Notes: a model not told the origin generated them from the letters alone. 30,840 nucleotides of DNA from Shinella sp. (GCA_003248775.1 QFQX01000057.1:1-30840), one strand, 5' to 3'. Positions 7,082 to 15,214 are shown, counted from the first letter of the stretch. Numbers and translations are program-made.

Positions 7082-7387
7082 ATGGCGAAGACAAGCGCAG
7101 TTGAAAAGAACAAGCGCCGCCGCAAGACAGTTGCCCAGCAGGCCGCCAAGCGTGCCGCGCTGAAGGCAGTGATCATGAACCAGTCCCTTTCGATCGAGGA
7201 ACGGTTCAAGGCAACCCTGAAGCTGGCAGATCTGCCGCGCGATGGCTCCAAGACCCGTATTCGCAACCGTTGCGAAGTCACCGGTCGTCCGCGTGCATTC
7301 TACCGCAAGCTCAAGATGTCGCGTATCGCGCTTCGCGAGCTGGGCAACCTCGGCAAGGTGCCGGGCGTTGTGAAGTCGAGCTGGTAA
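7082..7387 (+). CDS. rpsN: 30S ribosomal protein S14, zinc-free type
   Basis: The product has 101 residues, the long form. The C-terminal half has RNRCEVTGRPRAFYRKLKMS with a single cysteine, so the zinc-ribbon of the short paralogue is absent (C-minus form). S14 is in the head of the 30S subunit near S3 and S10. It is preceded by AGAGGAAC and followed after 12 bp by rpsH. Confidence 0.97.
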   Translation: MAKTSAVEKNKRRRKTVAQQAAKRAALKAVIMNQSLSIEERFKATLKLADLPRDGSKTRIRNRCEVTGRPRAFYRKLKMSRIALRELGNLGKVPGVVKSSW

Positions 7388-7399
7388 GGAGACGGGCAA

Positions 7400-7798
7400 A
7401 TGACGATGACTGATCCGTTGGGCGATATGCTCACCCGTATCCGTAACGGCGCCGCCCGCCGCAAGAGCTCGGTTAACACCCCTGCTTCCAAGCTGCGTGC
7501 ACGCGTTCTCGATGTCCTGCAGGCCGAAGGTTATATCCGCGGCTATTCCCAGGTCGATTATGACAACGGCAAGTCCGAACTGCAGATCGAACTGAAGTAC
7601 TACGAAGGTGCTTCGGTTATCCGCGAGATCGGCCGTGTCTCCAAGCCGGGCCGCCGGGTTTATGTCTCGGTCAAGTCCATCCCGCAGGTCGCGAACGGCC
7701 TCGGCATCACCATCCTTTCGACTCCGAAGGGTGTGATGGCCGATCACCAGGCTCGCGAACAGAACGTTGGTGGCGAGGTTCTCTGCTCTGTCTTCTAA
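7400..7798 (+). CDS. rpsH: 30S ribosomal protein S8
   Basis: The product has 132 residues. It starts MTMTDPLGDMLTRIRNGAAR and carries the C-terminal signature GLGITILSTPKGVMADHQAR. S8 is a primary 16S rRNA binder in the central domain. In E. coli it is also the translational repressor of the spc operon through a site near rplE. I did not identify such a site here. The gene lies 12 bp after rpsN. Confidence 0.97.
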   Translation: MTMTDPLGDMLTRIRNGAARRKSSVNTPASKLRARVLDVLQAEGYIRGYSQVDYDNGKSELQIELKYYEGASVIREIGRVSKPGRRVYVSVKSIPQVANGLGITILSTPKGVMADHQAREQNVGGEVLCSVF

Positions 7799-7840
7799 GA
7801 CAGGGTAGGGATCTCCATAACGAACAGACAGGATTAAACA

Positions 7841-8374
7841 ATGTCTCGTATCGGTAAGAAGCCCGTTCCGGTTCCTGCAGGGATCACGGCCAGCGTTGAT
7901 GGCCAGAAGGTTACTGCAAAGGGTCCGAAGGGCGAACTTTTCTTCGTCGCAAATGACGAGATCTCCGTAACGCTCGAAGACAACGCCGTTGTCGTTCAGC
8001 CGCGCAGCGCAACCAAGGATGCTCGTTCCAAGTGGGGCATGTCCCGCACGATGGTCGAGAACATCTTCAAGGGTGTGAAGGACGGCTACGAGCGCAAGCT
8101 CGAAATCAACGGCGTCGGTTATCGTGCTGCCATGCAGGGCAAGAACCTGCAGCTCGCACTCGGCTTCAGCCACGACGTGGTTTATGAGCCGCCGGTTGGC
8201 ATCACCATTGCCGTTCCGAAGCCGACGGAAATCGTGGTTTCCGGTATCAACAAGCAGCAGGTCGGTCAGGTCGCTGCTGAGATCCGCGAATATCGCGGCC
8301 CCGAGCCCTACAAGGGCAAGGGCGTCAAGTATGCCGAAGAGCGGATTGTCCGCAAAGAAGGCAAGAAGAAGTAA
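7841..8374 (+). CDS. rplF: 50S ribosomal protein L6
   Basis: The product has 177 residues, with two repeated L6 domains. It begins MSRIGKKPVPVPAGI, and the C-terminal signature PEPYKGKGVKYAEERIVRKE is present. L6 sits at the base of the L7/L12 stalk near the sarcin-ricin loop and the elongation factor site. It follows rpsH after 42 bp and precedes rplR by 12 bp. Confidence 0.97.
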   Translation: MSRIGKKPVPVPAGITASVDGQKVTAKGPKGELFFVANDEISVTLEDNAVVVQPRSATKDARSKWGMSRTMVENIFKGVKDGYERKLEINGVGYRAAMQGKNLQLALGFSHDVVYEPPVGITIAVPKPTEIVVSGINKQQVGQVAAEIREYRGPEPYKGKGVKYAEERIVRKEGKKK

Positions 8375-8386
8375 GGAACGCGCGAA

Positions 8387-8749
8387 ATGGCAAGCAGGAA
8401 AGAAGCACTTGTACGTCGTGCCAATCGCGTACGGCGTCAGATCAAGGCGGTGGCCAATGGCCGTCCGCGTCTGTCGGTACATCGCTCGTCGAAGAACATC
8501 TACGTTCAGGTCATCGACGATGTCGCTGGTCGCACGCTCGCTGCCGCATCGACCCTCGATACGGATCTGCGTTCGTCGCTGAAGACCGGTGCGGACATTG
8601 CAGCCGCGGCAGCCGTCGGCAAGCTCGTTGCAGAACGCGCTGTGAAGGCTGGCGTCAAGGAAGTTGTATTCGACCGTGGCGCCTTCATCTATCACGGCCG
8701 TATCAAGGCCCTGGCGGAAGCAGCTCGCGAAGGCGGTCTGAACTTCTGA
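8387..8749 (+). CDS. rplR: 50S ribosomal protein L18
   Basis: The product has 120 residues. The motifs RPRLSVHRSSKNIYVQVIDD and FDRGAFIYHGRIKALAEAAR are those of L18, which binds 5S rRNA together with L5. Preceded by AAGGA. The 147-bp gap after it, before rpsE, holds two hairpins, whereas most genes of this block are separated by fewer than 50 bp. Confidence 0.97.
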   Translation: MASRKEALVRRANRVRRQIKAVANGRPRLSVHRSSKNIYVQVIDDVAGRTLAAASTLDTDLRSSLKTGADIAAAAAVGKLVAERAVKAGVKEVVFDRGAFIYHGRIKALAEAAREGGLNF

Positions 8750-8757
8750 TCTCGAAT

Positions 8758-8785
8758 ATCCGTCCGGGTTTACTCCCGGGCGGAT
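8758..8785 (+). terminator. Terminator-like hairpin between rplR and rpsE
   Basis: An 11-bp stem (8758-8768 with 8775-8785, one G-U pair) has a TTTACT loop and only a weak TTTCC tail. A second perfect palindrome, CCGGCATTTGCCGG, follows at 8788-8801. Lying inside the spc block, it may act as a partial terminator or a processing or stability element. Confidence 0.45.
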
Positions 8786-8896
8786 TTCCGGCATTTGCCG
8801 GTTCCCGGATTTCGCCGCTGACCTCGGAAAAAAGGGGCAGGGCGGAATTTTTCGTAATCTGCCGATTGCACCCGGAAAAGAAAAAGGAAAAGGACA

Positions 8897-9466
8897 ATGG
8901 CACAGGAAAAGCGTGGTTCTCGCGAAGATCGCCAGAACCGTGAAGAGCGCGACAGCGAGTTTGTTGACAAGCTGGTTGCTATCAATCGCGTTGCCAAGGT
9001 GGTGAAGGGCGGTCGTCGTTTCGGCTTTGCTGCTCTCGTCGTCGTTGGTGACCAGAAGGGCCGGGTCGGTTTCGGCCATGGCAAGGCACGCGAAGTGCCT
9101 GAAGCTATCCGCAAGGCGACCGAAGCCGCCAAGCGCGAACTGATTTTCGTTCCGTTGCGTGACGGTCGTACGCTGCATCACGACGTCAACGGCCGTCATG
9201 GCGCCGGCAAGGTTCTGCTGCGTTCCGCCAAGGCCGGTACCGGTATCATCGCCGGTGGTCCGATGCGTGCTGTCTTCGAAACGCTCGGCATGCACGACGT
9301 CGTCGCCAAGTCGACAGGCTCGTCGAACCCGTACAACATGGTTCGCGCCACGTTCGACGCCCTGAAGCATCAGGTGCACCCGAAGGACATCGCAGCTCAG
9401 CGCGGCATCAAGTATGCAACGCTGCAGGCTCGCCGTGCCGCTTCCGGCAACGCGTCTGAAGAATAA
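8897..9466 (+). CDS. rpsE: 30S ribosomal protein S5
   Basis: The product has 189 residues, longer than E. coli S5 (167), with a charged N-terminal extension rich in Arg, Glu and Asp. The S5 double-stranded RNA-binding domain is seen around LVAINRVAKVVKGGRRFGFA, and the C-terminal domain around GTGIIAGGPMRAVFETLG. S5 helps shape the mRNA entry channel and decoding fidelity. A purine-rich run (AAAGGAAAAGGAC) precedes the ATG. Confidence 0.97.
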   Translation: MAQEKRGSREDRQNREERDSEFVDKLVAINRVAKVVKGGRRFGFAALVVVGDQKGRVGFGHGKAREVPEAIRKATEAAKRELIFVPLRDGRTLHHDVNGRHGAGKVLLRSAKAGTGIIAGGPMRAVFETLGMHDVVAKSTGSSNPYNMVRATFDALKHQVHPKDIAAQRGIKYATLQARRAASGNASEE

Positions 9467-9480
9467 GAGGAGTCTGATCC

Positions 9481-9690
9481 ATGGCTAAGGCTACGAAGAA
9501 GACTGAAGCAAAGACGATCACGATCGAGCAGGTCGGTTCGCCTATTCGCCGTCCGGCAGTTCAGCGCGCGACGCTGGTTGGTCTGGGCCTCAACAAGATG
9601 CACCGGGTCCGCACCCTGGAGGACACTCCTTCGGTTCGTGGCATGATCCGTGCTGTCCAGCATCTCGTTCGCGTCGTCGACGAGAAGTGA
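9481..9690 (+). CDS. rpmD: 50S ribosomal protein L30
   Basis: The product has 69 residues and the small L30 fold: ITIEQVGSPIRRPAVQRATL, then LGLNKMHRVRTLEDTPSVRG. L30 lies on the solvent side of the 50S subunit. The N-terminal lysine-rich run (MAKATKKTEAK) is a little longer than in E. coli (59 residues). It sits between rpsE (14 bp) and rplO (16 bp). Confidence 0.96.
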   Translation: MAKATKKTEAKTITIEQVGSPIRRPAVQRATLVGLGLNKMHRVRTLEDTPSVRGMIRAVQHLVRVVDEK

Positions 9691-9706
9691 GACGGAGGAA
9701 GTCATC

Positions 9707-10186
9707 ATGAAACTGAATGAAATCAAGGACAACGAAGGCGCTTCCAAGGACCGTATCCGCGTAGGTCGCGGTATCGGTTCCGGCAAGGGCAAGACCGGCG
9801 GCCGTGGCGTGAAGGGTCAGAAGGCTCGTTCGGGCGTTGCGATCAACGGCTTCGAAGGCGGTCAGATGCCTATCTACCGTCGTCTGCCGAAGCGCGGCTT
9901 CAACAACATCTTCGCTTCTGATTACGTCACCGTTTCGCTCGGCCGTATTCAGACTGCGATCGATGCTGGTAAGCTCGACGCAAAGGCAACGGTCGACGCA
10001 GCCGCTCTCAAGGCAGCTGGCGTGATCCGTCGCCCGAAGGACGGCGTTCGCGTCCTGTCCGACGGCGAACTGAAGGTAAAGCTGACGATCGAAGTCGCCG
10101 GCGCCTCCAAGGCAGCCGTTGAGAAGATCGAAAAGGCTGGCGGCACCATCAAGCTGCTCGAAGCCGCAGCGGAAACCGCTGAATAA
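9707..10186 (+). CDS. rplO: 50S ribosomal protein L15
   Basis: The product has 159 residues. It starts MKLNEIKDNEGASKDRIRVG and has the glycine-rich segment GRGIGSGKGKTGGRGVKGQK that threads into rRNA. L15 is a late-assembly 50S protein. The ATG at 9707 is preceded by GACGGAGG. The frame is open upstream to 9650 only because it overlaps rpmD. A strong hairpin follows 10 nt after the stop, before secY. Confidence 0.96.
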   Translation: MKLNEIKDNEGASKDRIRVGRGIGSGKGKTGGRGVKGQKARSGVAINGFEGGQMPIYRRLPKRGFNNIFASDYVTVSLGRIQTAIDAGKLDAKATVDAAALKAAGVIRRPKDGVRVLSDGELKVKLTIEVAGASKAAVEKIEKAGGTIKLLEAAAETAE

Positions 10187-10196
10187 CTGACAAATC

Positions 10197-10227
10197 GATC
10201 GCCCGGGGTGCTTCACACCGGGCGATC
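10197..10227 (+). terminator. Strong hairpin between rplO and secY
   Basis: GATCGCCCGG (10197-10206) pairs perfectly with CCGGGCGATC (10218-10227), with a further GTG/CAC pairing inside. Only TTGCT follows, so it is a weak intrinsic terminator or an RNA stability element. It probably reduces expression of secY relative to the ribosomal protein genes. Confidence 0.5.
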
Positions 10228-10417
10228 TTGCTCCCATATGTGAGCCTCACTGCCCATGGGCGGGCTTTCGTCCGTCTTCCGGGACATTCTGGAAAACAAG
10301 GGTGAGGCATGCGATTGCACTGCAATCTCCTCCGCGCCCGGTTTTCTTTAAAACAATTGGACGAATGACCTCCGGTCTGACAAAGCTCAGCCGGATTTGG
10401 TTTTTGCGGAGAATTTC

Positions 10418-11758
10418 ATGGCTTCTGCAGCGGAACAATTGGCCTCGAACCTCAACTTCTCGACCTTCGCCAAGGCGGAGGATCTGAAGAAGCGCTTGTG
10501 GTTCACGTTGGCCGCCTTGCTTGTATATCGCCTGGGCACTCATATTCCGCTGCCCGGCCTCAACCCGGAAGCCTATGCAGCCGCTTTCCAGGGGCAGTCC
10601 GGCGGTATCCTCGGCCTGTTCAACATGTTTTCGGGCGGCGCCGTCGAACGCATGGCGATCTTTGCCCTTGGCATCATGCCCTACATTTCCGCCTCGATTA
10701 TCGTGCAGCTCATGACCTCGGTCGTGCCGGCGCTCGAGAACCTCAAGAAGGAGGGTGAGCAGGGCCGCAAGATCATCAACCAGTACACCCGTTACGGTAC
10801 GGTGCTTCTCGGCACGCTGCAGGCCTATGGCATTGCGGTCGGCCTCGAGAGCGGCAACGGCCTCGTGATCGATCCGGGCTGGTTCTTCCGTATTTCGACC
10901 GTTATCACCCTGCTTGGCGGCACGATGTTCCTGATGTGGCTCGGCGAGCAGATCACCTCGCGCGGCATCGGCAACGGTATCTCGCTGATCATCTTCGCAG
11001 GTATCGCGGCAGGTCTTCCGACGGCACTGGCCCACACTCTTGACCTCGGCCGTACCGGCGCGCTTTCGACTGCGCTTATCCTGACCGTTATCGTCGTTGC
11101 GATCGGCGTTATCGCCCTGATCGTCTTCGTCGAGCGCGCCCAGCGTCGCCTTCTGATCCAGTATCCGAAGCGTCAGGTCGGTAACCGGATGTTCCAGGGC
11201 GATACCTCACACCTGCCGCTGAAGCTCAATACCTCCGGTGTTATCCCGGCAATCTTTGCGTCTTCTCTGCTGCTTCTGCCGGCGACGGCTGCTGGTTTTG
11301 CCGGAACCACTACGCTTCCGACCTGGGCGACATCGATCATTTCGGCGCTTGGCCACGGCCAGCCGCTCTACATGGGGCTCTATGCTGCCCTGATCGCCTT
11401 CTTCGCCTTCTTCTACACGGCCATCGTCTTCAATCCGAAGGACACGGCCGACAATCTCAAGAAGCACGGCGGCTTTATTCCGGGCATTCGTCCGGGCGAG
11501 CGTACCGCCGAATACATCGACTACGTGCTGACCCGAATCACGGTCATCGGCGCAATCTACCTCGTCTTCGTCTGCATTCTTCCCGAGATCCTGGTCTCAC
11601 AGACTGGTGTGCCATTATCCCTTGGTGGTACGTCGCTTTTGATTGTTGTCAGCGTCACCCTCGATACTGTAGCACAGATTCAGGGTCATCTGATCGCACA
11701 GCAATATGAGGGCCTGATCAAGAAGTCGAAATTGCGTGGAGGAAAGAGGGGACGATGA
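10418..11758 (+). CDS. secY: Protein translocase subunit SecY
   Basis: The product has 446 residues, with about ten hydrophobic membrane segments. SecY is the channel of the SecYEG translocon in the inner membrane, working with SecA or the ribosome. Recognisable blocks are GLFNMFSGGAVERMAIFALG (plug region), GNGISLIIFAGI and the C-terminal GGTSLLIVVSVTLDTVAQIQ. I chose the ATG at 10418 because GCGGAG lies just upstream. An in-frame start at 10397 is also open. Its stop overlaps adk by 4 nt (ATGA). The 231-bp gap upstream of secY holds the rplO hairpin and no further gene I can support. Confidence 0.97.
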   Translation: MASAAEQLASNLNFSTFAKAEDLKKRLWFTLAALLVYRLGTHIPLPGLNPEAYAAAFQGQSGGILGLFNMFSGGAVERMAIFALGIMPYISASIIVQLMTSVVPALENLKKEGEQGRKIINQYTRYGTVLLGTLQAYGIAVGLESGNGLVIDPGWFFRISTVITLLGGTMFLMWLGEQITSRGIGNGISLIIFAGIAAGLPTALAHTLDLGRTGALSTALILTVIVVAIGVIALIVFVERAQRRLLIQYPKRQVGNRMFQGDTSHLPLKLNTSGVIPAIFASSLLLLPATAAGFAGTTTLPTWATSIISALGHGQPLYMGLYAALIAFFAFFYTAIVFNPKDTADNLKKHGGFIPGIRPGERTAEYIDYVLTRITVIGAIYLVFVCILPEILVSQTGVPLSLGGTSLLIVVSVTLDTVAQIQGHLIAQQYEGLIKKSKLRGGKRGR

Positions 11759-12405
11759 GACTTATCCTTTTGGGTCCGCCCGGAGCGGGCAAGGGGACGC
11801 AGGCCCAGAGAATCGTTGAGAAGCATGGCATTCCGCAGCTTTCGACTGGTGATATGCTTCGTGCCGCAGTCAGTGCCGGCACGGAAGTAGGCAAGCGTGC
11901 GAAGGCCGTCATGGACGCGGGCAAGCTGGTCTCTGACGAGATCGTGATTGCCATCGTCTCCGAGCGAATCGATGCACCTGACTGTGCCAACGGGTTCATT
12001 CTTGACGGCTTTCCGCGCACGCTGGTTCAGGCCGACGCGACCGAAAAGATGCTCTCCGACAAGGGGCTCGATCTCTCTGCCGTTATCGAGATCCGCGTTG
12101 ATGACGAGATCCTGGCGGATCGAATCGCCGGTCGTTATACCTGCGCCAACTGTGGCACCGGCTATCACGACACGAACCTGAAACCGAAGGTCGAAGGCGT
12201 CTGCGACAAGTGTGGTTCGACTCACTTCAAGCGTCGTCCGGATGACAACCGCGATACGGTTCGTACCCGTCTGCAGGCCTACTACAAGGAAACCTCGCCG
12301 CTTATTGGCTACTACTATGCCAAGGGCAAGCTGCATTCCGTCGATGGCATGGGCGAGATCGACAACGTTACGACGGATATCGAGGCTATTCTCGCCGGGC
12401 TCTGA
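11755..12405 (+). CDS. adk: Adenylate kinase, zinc-type lid
   Basis: The product has 216 residues. It converts ATP and AMP to two ADP in the cytosol. The P-loop GPPGAGKGT is at residues 8-16 and the AMP-binding DGFPRT at 84-89. The lid domain has four cysteines (C130, C133, C150, C153) in two CxxC pairs, expected to bind structural zinc as in Gram-positive-type enzymes. RRPDD follows the lid. Translation is coupled to secY by the ATGA overlap, a common order in bacteria. Confidence 0.97.
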   Translation: MRLILLGPPGAGKGTQAQRIVEKHGIPQLSTGDMLRAAVSAGTEVGKRAKAVMDAGKLVSDEIVIAIVSERIDAPDCANGFILDGFPRTLVQADATEKMLSDKGLDLSAVIEIRVDDEILADRIAGRYTCANCGTGYHDTNLKPKVEGVCDKCGSTHFKRRPDDNRDTVRTRLQAYYKETSPLIGYYYAKGKLHSVDGMGEIDNVTTDIEAILAGL

Positions 12406-12467
12406 GCCGGGCGGGGTGCAAGAATCTTTACGGGGCCGGTTGCTTTTTGCAGCCGATTCCGTTAAAC

Positions 12468-12505
12468 AGCGCGCCAACTCGCGACATTTGAGCGGTCGGC
12501 GCGTT
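12468..12505 (+). terminator. Possible terminator after adk
   Basis: AGCGCGCC (12468-12475) can pair with GGCGCGTT (12498-12505) around a 22-nt loop in which CTC and GAG could pair further. CTTCC follows, so the T run is poor. It lies between adk and the candidate alpha-operon promoter. Confidence 0.3.
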
Positions 12506-12536
12506 CTTCCATAGTGGAAGACCGGGTTCGGTCGTT

Positions 12537-12564
12537 TTGACGTGTTGAGAACCTGATTTGTAAT
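12537..12564 (+). promoter_or_regulatory. Candidate promoter of the rpsM-rpsK-rpoA-rplQ block
   Basis: TTGACG (12537-12542) and TGTAAT (12559-12564) are 16 bp apart, 70 bp before the rpsM start. It lies in the 228-bp gap after adk. Separate transcription of the alpha block from a promoter here would match the E. coli layout. Confidence 0.45.
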
Positions 12565-12633
12565 TGCGGCCCTTAAAGGCCGTGTAACGAGACACCACTT
12601 GCCGGATGGCAACTGGAAGCAAGGAGAATAGGC

Positions 12634-13002
12634 GTGGCACGTATCGCTGGCGTCAACATCCCGACCGCGAAGCGCGTAGTAATCGCGCTCCGTTATATTC
12701 ACGGGATCGGTCCGAAATTCGCGCAGGAGATCATCGAGAAGGTCGGTATTCCGGCTGATCGCCGCGTTCATCAGCTCACGGATGCGGAAATTCTCGCAAT
12801 CCGCGAAACCATTGACCGTGACTATCAGGTCGAAGGTGACCTGCGTCGCGACACGGCAATGAACATCAAGCGTCTGATGGACCTTGGCTGCTATCGTGGC
12901 CTGCGTCATCGTCGCGGTCTGCCGGTTCGTGGTCAGCGTACGCACACCAATGCGCGCACCCGCAAGGGTCCGGCAAAGGCGATCGCCGGTAAGAAGAAGT
13001 AA
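12634..13002 (+). CDS. rpsM: 30S ribosomal protein S13 (GTG start)
   Basis: The product has 122 residues. It starts with GTG at 12634, preceded by AAGGAGAA, and continues ARIAGVNIPTAKRVVIALRY. The C-terminal block RGLPVRGQRTHTNARTRKGP is the S13 signature that contacts the P-site tRNA. S13 pairs with S19 in the 30S head. No rpmJ (L36) gene is present between secY/adk and rpsM, unlike in E. coli. Confidence 0.97.
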   Translation: MARIAGVNIPTAKRVVIALRYIHGIGPKFAQEIIEKVGIPADRRVHQLTDAEILAIRETIDRDYQVEGDLRRDTAMNIKRLMDLGCYRGLRHRRGLPVRGQRTHTNARTRKGPAKAIAGKKK

Positions 13003-13026
13003 TTTTCCGGTTTTATCCGGAAGGGA

Positions 13027-13052
13027 GGCTGGCGCGTCTGTGCCGGCCTTCT
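13027..13052 (+). terminator. Hairpin between rpsM and rpsK
   Basis: GGCTGGC (13027-13033) pairs with GCCGGCC (13042-13048), with one G-U pair, and TTCTTTG follows. A smaller TTCCGG/CCGGAA stem lies just before it (13006-13022). Both are in the 135-bp gap inside the alpha block and may act as a partial terminator. Confidence 0.35.
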
Positions 13053-13137
13053 TTGAGTTTGGCAAGGGCTGTATCCGGCCCTTCCTGGGTGTAGCCGCTG
13101 GTGTTACGGCGGTGTCAAGATCAATGAAAGGGAAGTT

Positions 13138-13527
13138 ATGGCCAAGGAAGCCACCCGCATTCGCCGTCGCGAACGCAAAAACATTTCGTCGGGCGTTGCC
13201 CACGTCAATTCGACGTTCAACAACACGATGATCACCATCACCGACGCACAGGGCAACGCCATTGCCTGGTCGTCGGCTGGCGCAAAGGGCTTCAAGGGTT
13301 CGCGCAAGTCGACCCCGTTTGCTGCCCAGATCGCTGCCGAAGATTGCGCCAAGAAGGCTCAGGAACACGGCATGAAGTCTCTCGAAGTGGAAGTCTGCGG
13401 TCCGGGTTCCGGTCGTGAATCCGCTCTCCGCGCCCTGCAGGCTGCCGGTTTCATGATCACCTCGATCCGCGATGTGACCCCGATTCCGCACAATGGCTGC
13501 CGTCCGCGCAAGAAGCGCCGCGTCTGA
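13138..13527 (+). CDS. rpsK: 30S ribosomal protein S11
   Basis: The product has 129 residues, with the signatures GVAHVNSTFNNTMITITDAQ and DVTPIPHNGCRPRKKRRV. S11 forms the platform of the 30S subunit together with S7, close to the E site and the anti-Shine-Dalgarno region. Preceded by AAAGGGAAGTT. A perfect palindrome with a T run lies between its stop and rpoA. Confidence 0.97.
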   Translation: MAKEATRIRRRERKNISSGVAHVNSTFNNTMITITDAQGNAIAWSSAGAKGFKGSRKSTPFAAQIAAEDCAKKAQEHGMKSLEVEVCGPGSGRESALRALQAAGFMITSIRDVTPIPHNGCRPRKKRRV

Positions 13528-13546
13528 TCATCCTTCATCCCGCCAG

Positions 13547-13568
13547 CGAGCGCATATGCGCTCGTTTT
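13547..13568 (+). terminator. Palindromic hairpin with T4 between rpsK and rpoA
   Basis: The 18-base perfect palindrome CGAGCGCATATGCGCTCG (7-bp stem, ATAT loop) is directly followed by TTTT. It has the form of an intrinsic terminator inside an operon whose next gene, rpoA, is essential, so partial termination or attenuation is likely. Confidence 0.55.
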
Positions 13569-13627
13569 GGTGCTTCTAATGCTCGGTCGTCACGATTGGA
13601 TGGTGGCGACGAACGGAAGGTAAAAAC

Positions 13628-14638
13628 ATGATCCAGAAGAATTGGCAGGAACTGATCAAGCCGAACAAGGTGGAGTTCACCTCGTCGGGCCGCACCAAGG
13701 CAACGCTCGTTGCAGAGCCGCTGGAACGTGGCTTCGGTCTGACTCTCGGCAACGCGCTTCGTCGCGTTCTTTTGTCGTCGCTTCGCGGTGCGGCCGTCAC
13801 GGCTGTGCAGATCGACGGCGTGCTGCATGAGTTCTCGTCCATCCCGGGCGTCCGGGAAGACGTGACCGACATCGTGCTCAACATCAAGGAAATCGCCATC
13901 AAGATGGATGGCGACGACGCAAAGCGCATGGTCGTGCGCAAGCAGGGCCCGGGCGTTGTCACTGCCGGCGACATCCAGACGGTTGGCGACATCGAGATCC
14001 TGAACCCCGCTCATGTGATCTGCACCCTCGACGAGGGCGCCGAGATCCGCATGGAGTTCACGGTCAACAACGGCAAGGGCTATGTCCCGGCCGAGCGTAA
14101 CCGCGCGGAAGATGCTCCGATCGGCCTCATCCCGGTCGACAGCCTTTACTCGCCGGTCAAGAAGGTGTCCTACAAGGTGGAAAACACCCGCGAAGGACAG
14201 GTTCTTGACTACGACAAGCTGACGATGACCATCGAAACTGATGGTTCCGTTACCGGTGAAGATGCGGTCGCTTTCGCTGCCCGTATCCTTCAGGACCAGC
14301 TCTCCGTCTTCGTCAACTTCGACGAACCGCAGAAGGAAGTCGAAGAGGAAGCCGTTACCGAACTCGCGTTCAACCCGGCTCTTCTCAAGAAGGTCGACGA
14401 ACTTGAACTTTCGGTCCGTTCGGCCAACTGCCTGAAGAACGACAACATCGTCTATATCGGCGACCTCATTCAGAAGACGGAAGCAGAAATGCTCCGCACT
14501 CCGAACTTCGGTCGCAAGTCGCTGAACGAAATCAAGGAAGTTCTCGCTTCCATGGGCCTGCACCTCGGCATGGAAGTGCCGGCATGGCCGCCCGAGAACA
14601 TCGAAGATCTCGCCAAGCGCTACGAAGACCAGTACTAA
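13628..14638 (+). CDS. rpoA: RNA polymerase subunit alpha
   Basis: The product has 336 residues, the typical length for alphaproteobacteria. The N-terminal domain (about 1-235) includes the assembly motif ERGFGLTLGNALRRVLLSSL. The C-terminal domain (about 250-320) has ELELSVRSANCLKNDNI and TPNFGRKSLNEIKEVL, the helix-hairpin-helix that binds UP-element DNA and activators. Alpha dimerises to start core polymerase assembly. Its location between rpsK and rplQ is conserved. No rpsD (S4) gene is present in this block, so the E. coli S4 feedback arrangement does not apply directly. Confidence 0.98.
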   Translation: MIQKNWQELIKPNKVEFTSSGRTKATLVAEPLERGFGLTLGNALRRVLLSSLRGAAVTAVQIDGVLHEFSSIPGVREDVTDIVLNIKEIAIKMDGDDAKRMVVRKQGPGVVTAGDIQTVGDIEILNPAHVICTLDEGAEIRMEFTVNNGKGYVPAERNRAEDAPIGLIPVDSLYSPVKKVSYKVENTREGQVLDYDKLTMTIETDGSVTGEDAVAFAARILQDQLSVFVNFDEPQKEVEEEAVTELAFNPALLKKVDELELSVRSANCLKNDNIVYIGDLIQKTEAEMLRTPNFGRKSLNEIKEVLASMGLHLGMEVPAWPPENIEDLAKRYEDQY

Positions 14639-14647
14639 GCGTCATAA

Positions 14648-14673
14648 AAAGGCAGGCTCACCTCTGCCTTTCC
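14648..14673 (+). terminator. Terminator-like hairpin between rpoA and rplQ
   Basis: AAAGGCAG (14648-14655) and CTGCCTTT (14664-14671) form a perfect 8-bp stem with an 8-nt loop, ending in a T run of three. It starts 9 nt after the rpoA stop and may partially end transcription before rplQ. Confidence 0.55.
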
Positions 14674-14763
14674 AGTCAAACTGCAGGCGGATGCCTGTAT
14701 GTGTCAGGAAACGGCAGGGCCGCTCGAAGTGCGAAGCGAAGCCTGCATTAAAGGAGAATAGCA

Positions 14764-15189
14764 ATGCGCCACCAGAAAGCCGGTCGCAAGCTGAACCGTA
14801 CCGCCAGCCACCGTAAGGCGATGTTCGCCAATATGGCTGCTTCGCTCATCACCCATGAGCAGATCGTAACCACCTTGCCGAAGGCGAAGGAAATTCGCCC
14901 GATCGTCGAAAAGCTCGTCACCCTCGGCAAGCGCGGCGACCTGCACGCTCGTCGTCAGGCGATCTCGCAGATCCAGGACCAGGATGCCGTCAAGAAGCTC
15001 TTCGACGCCATTGCTTCGCGTTATGCCAACCGTAACGGTGGCTACCTGCGCATCATGAAGGCTGGTTTCCGTCAGGGCGACAACGCTGCCATGGCCGTCA
15101 TCGAATTCGTCGAGCGCGACGTCGATGCCAAGGGCGCAGCCGACAAGGCTCGCGTCGCTGCTGAAGCCGAAGCTGCCGAAGCCGCATAA
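14764..15189 (+). CDS. rplQ: 50S ribosomal protein L17
   Basis: The product has 141 residues. It starts MRHQKAGRKLNRTASHRKAM and has the L17 motif ASLITHEQIVTTLPKAKEIR. The C-terminal tail beyond the core is rich in Ala and Glu, making the protein longer than the E. coli one (127). It is the last gene of the alpha block, preceded by AAAGGAGAATAGC. A strong terminator follows 25 nt after the stop. Confidence 0.97.
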   Translation: MRHQKAGRKLNRTASHRKAMFANMAASLITHEQIVTTLPKAKEIRPIVEKLVTLGKRGDLHARRQAISQIQDQDAVKKLFDAIASRYANRNGGYLRIMKAGFRQGDNAAMAVIEFVERDVDAKGAADKARVAAEAEAAEAA

Positions 15190-15214
15190 TTTCTTCCCGC
15201 AAGGGAAAGGATCG

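Noticed and set aside
6434..9379. A 981-codon open frame on the minus strand, antisense to rplE through rpsE
   Set aside because: It lies wholly opposite well-supported ribosomal protein genes. The frame is open because of their biased codon use, and the translation shows no domain.
12406..12633. A missing rpmJ (L36) gene before rpsM
   Set aside because: Absence at this place is usual in alphaproteobacteria, where rpmJ lies elsewhere, so it is not an anomaly.
11686..13491. A 601-codon minus-strand open frame opposite adk, rpsM and rpsK
   Set aside because: Same cause: antisense shadow of conserved genes and their gaps, with no recognisable protein motif or ribosome binding site.
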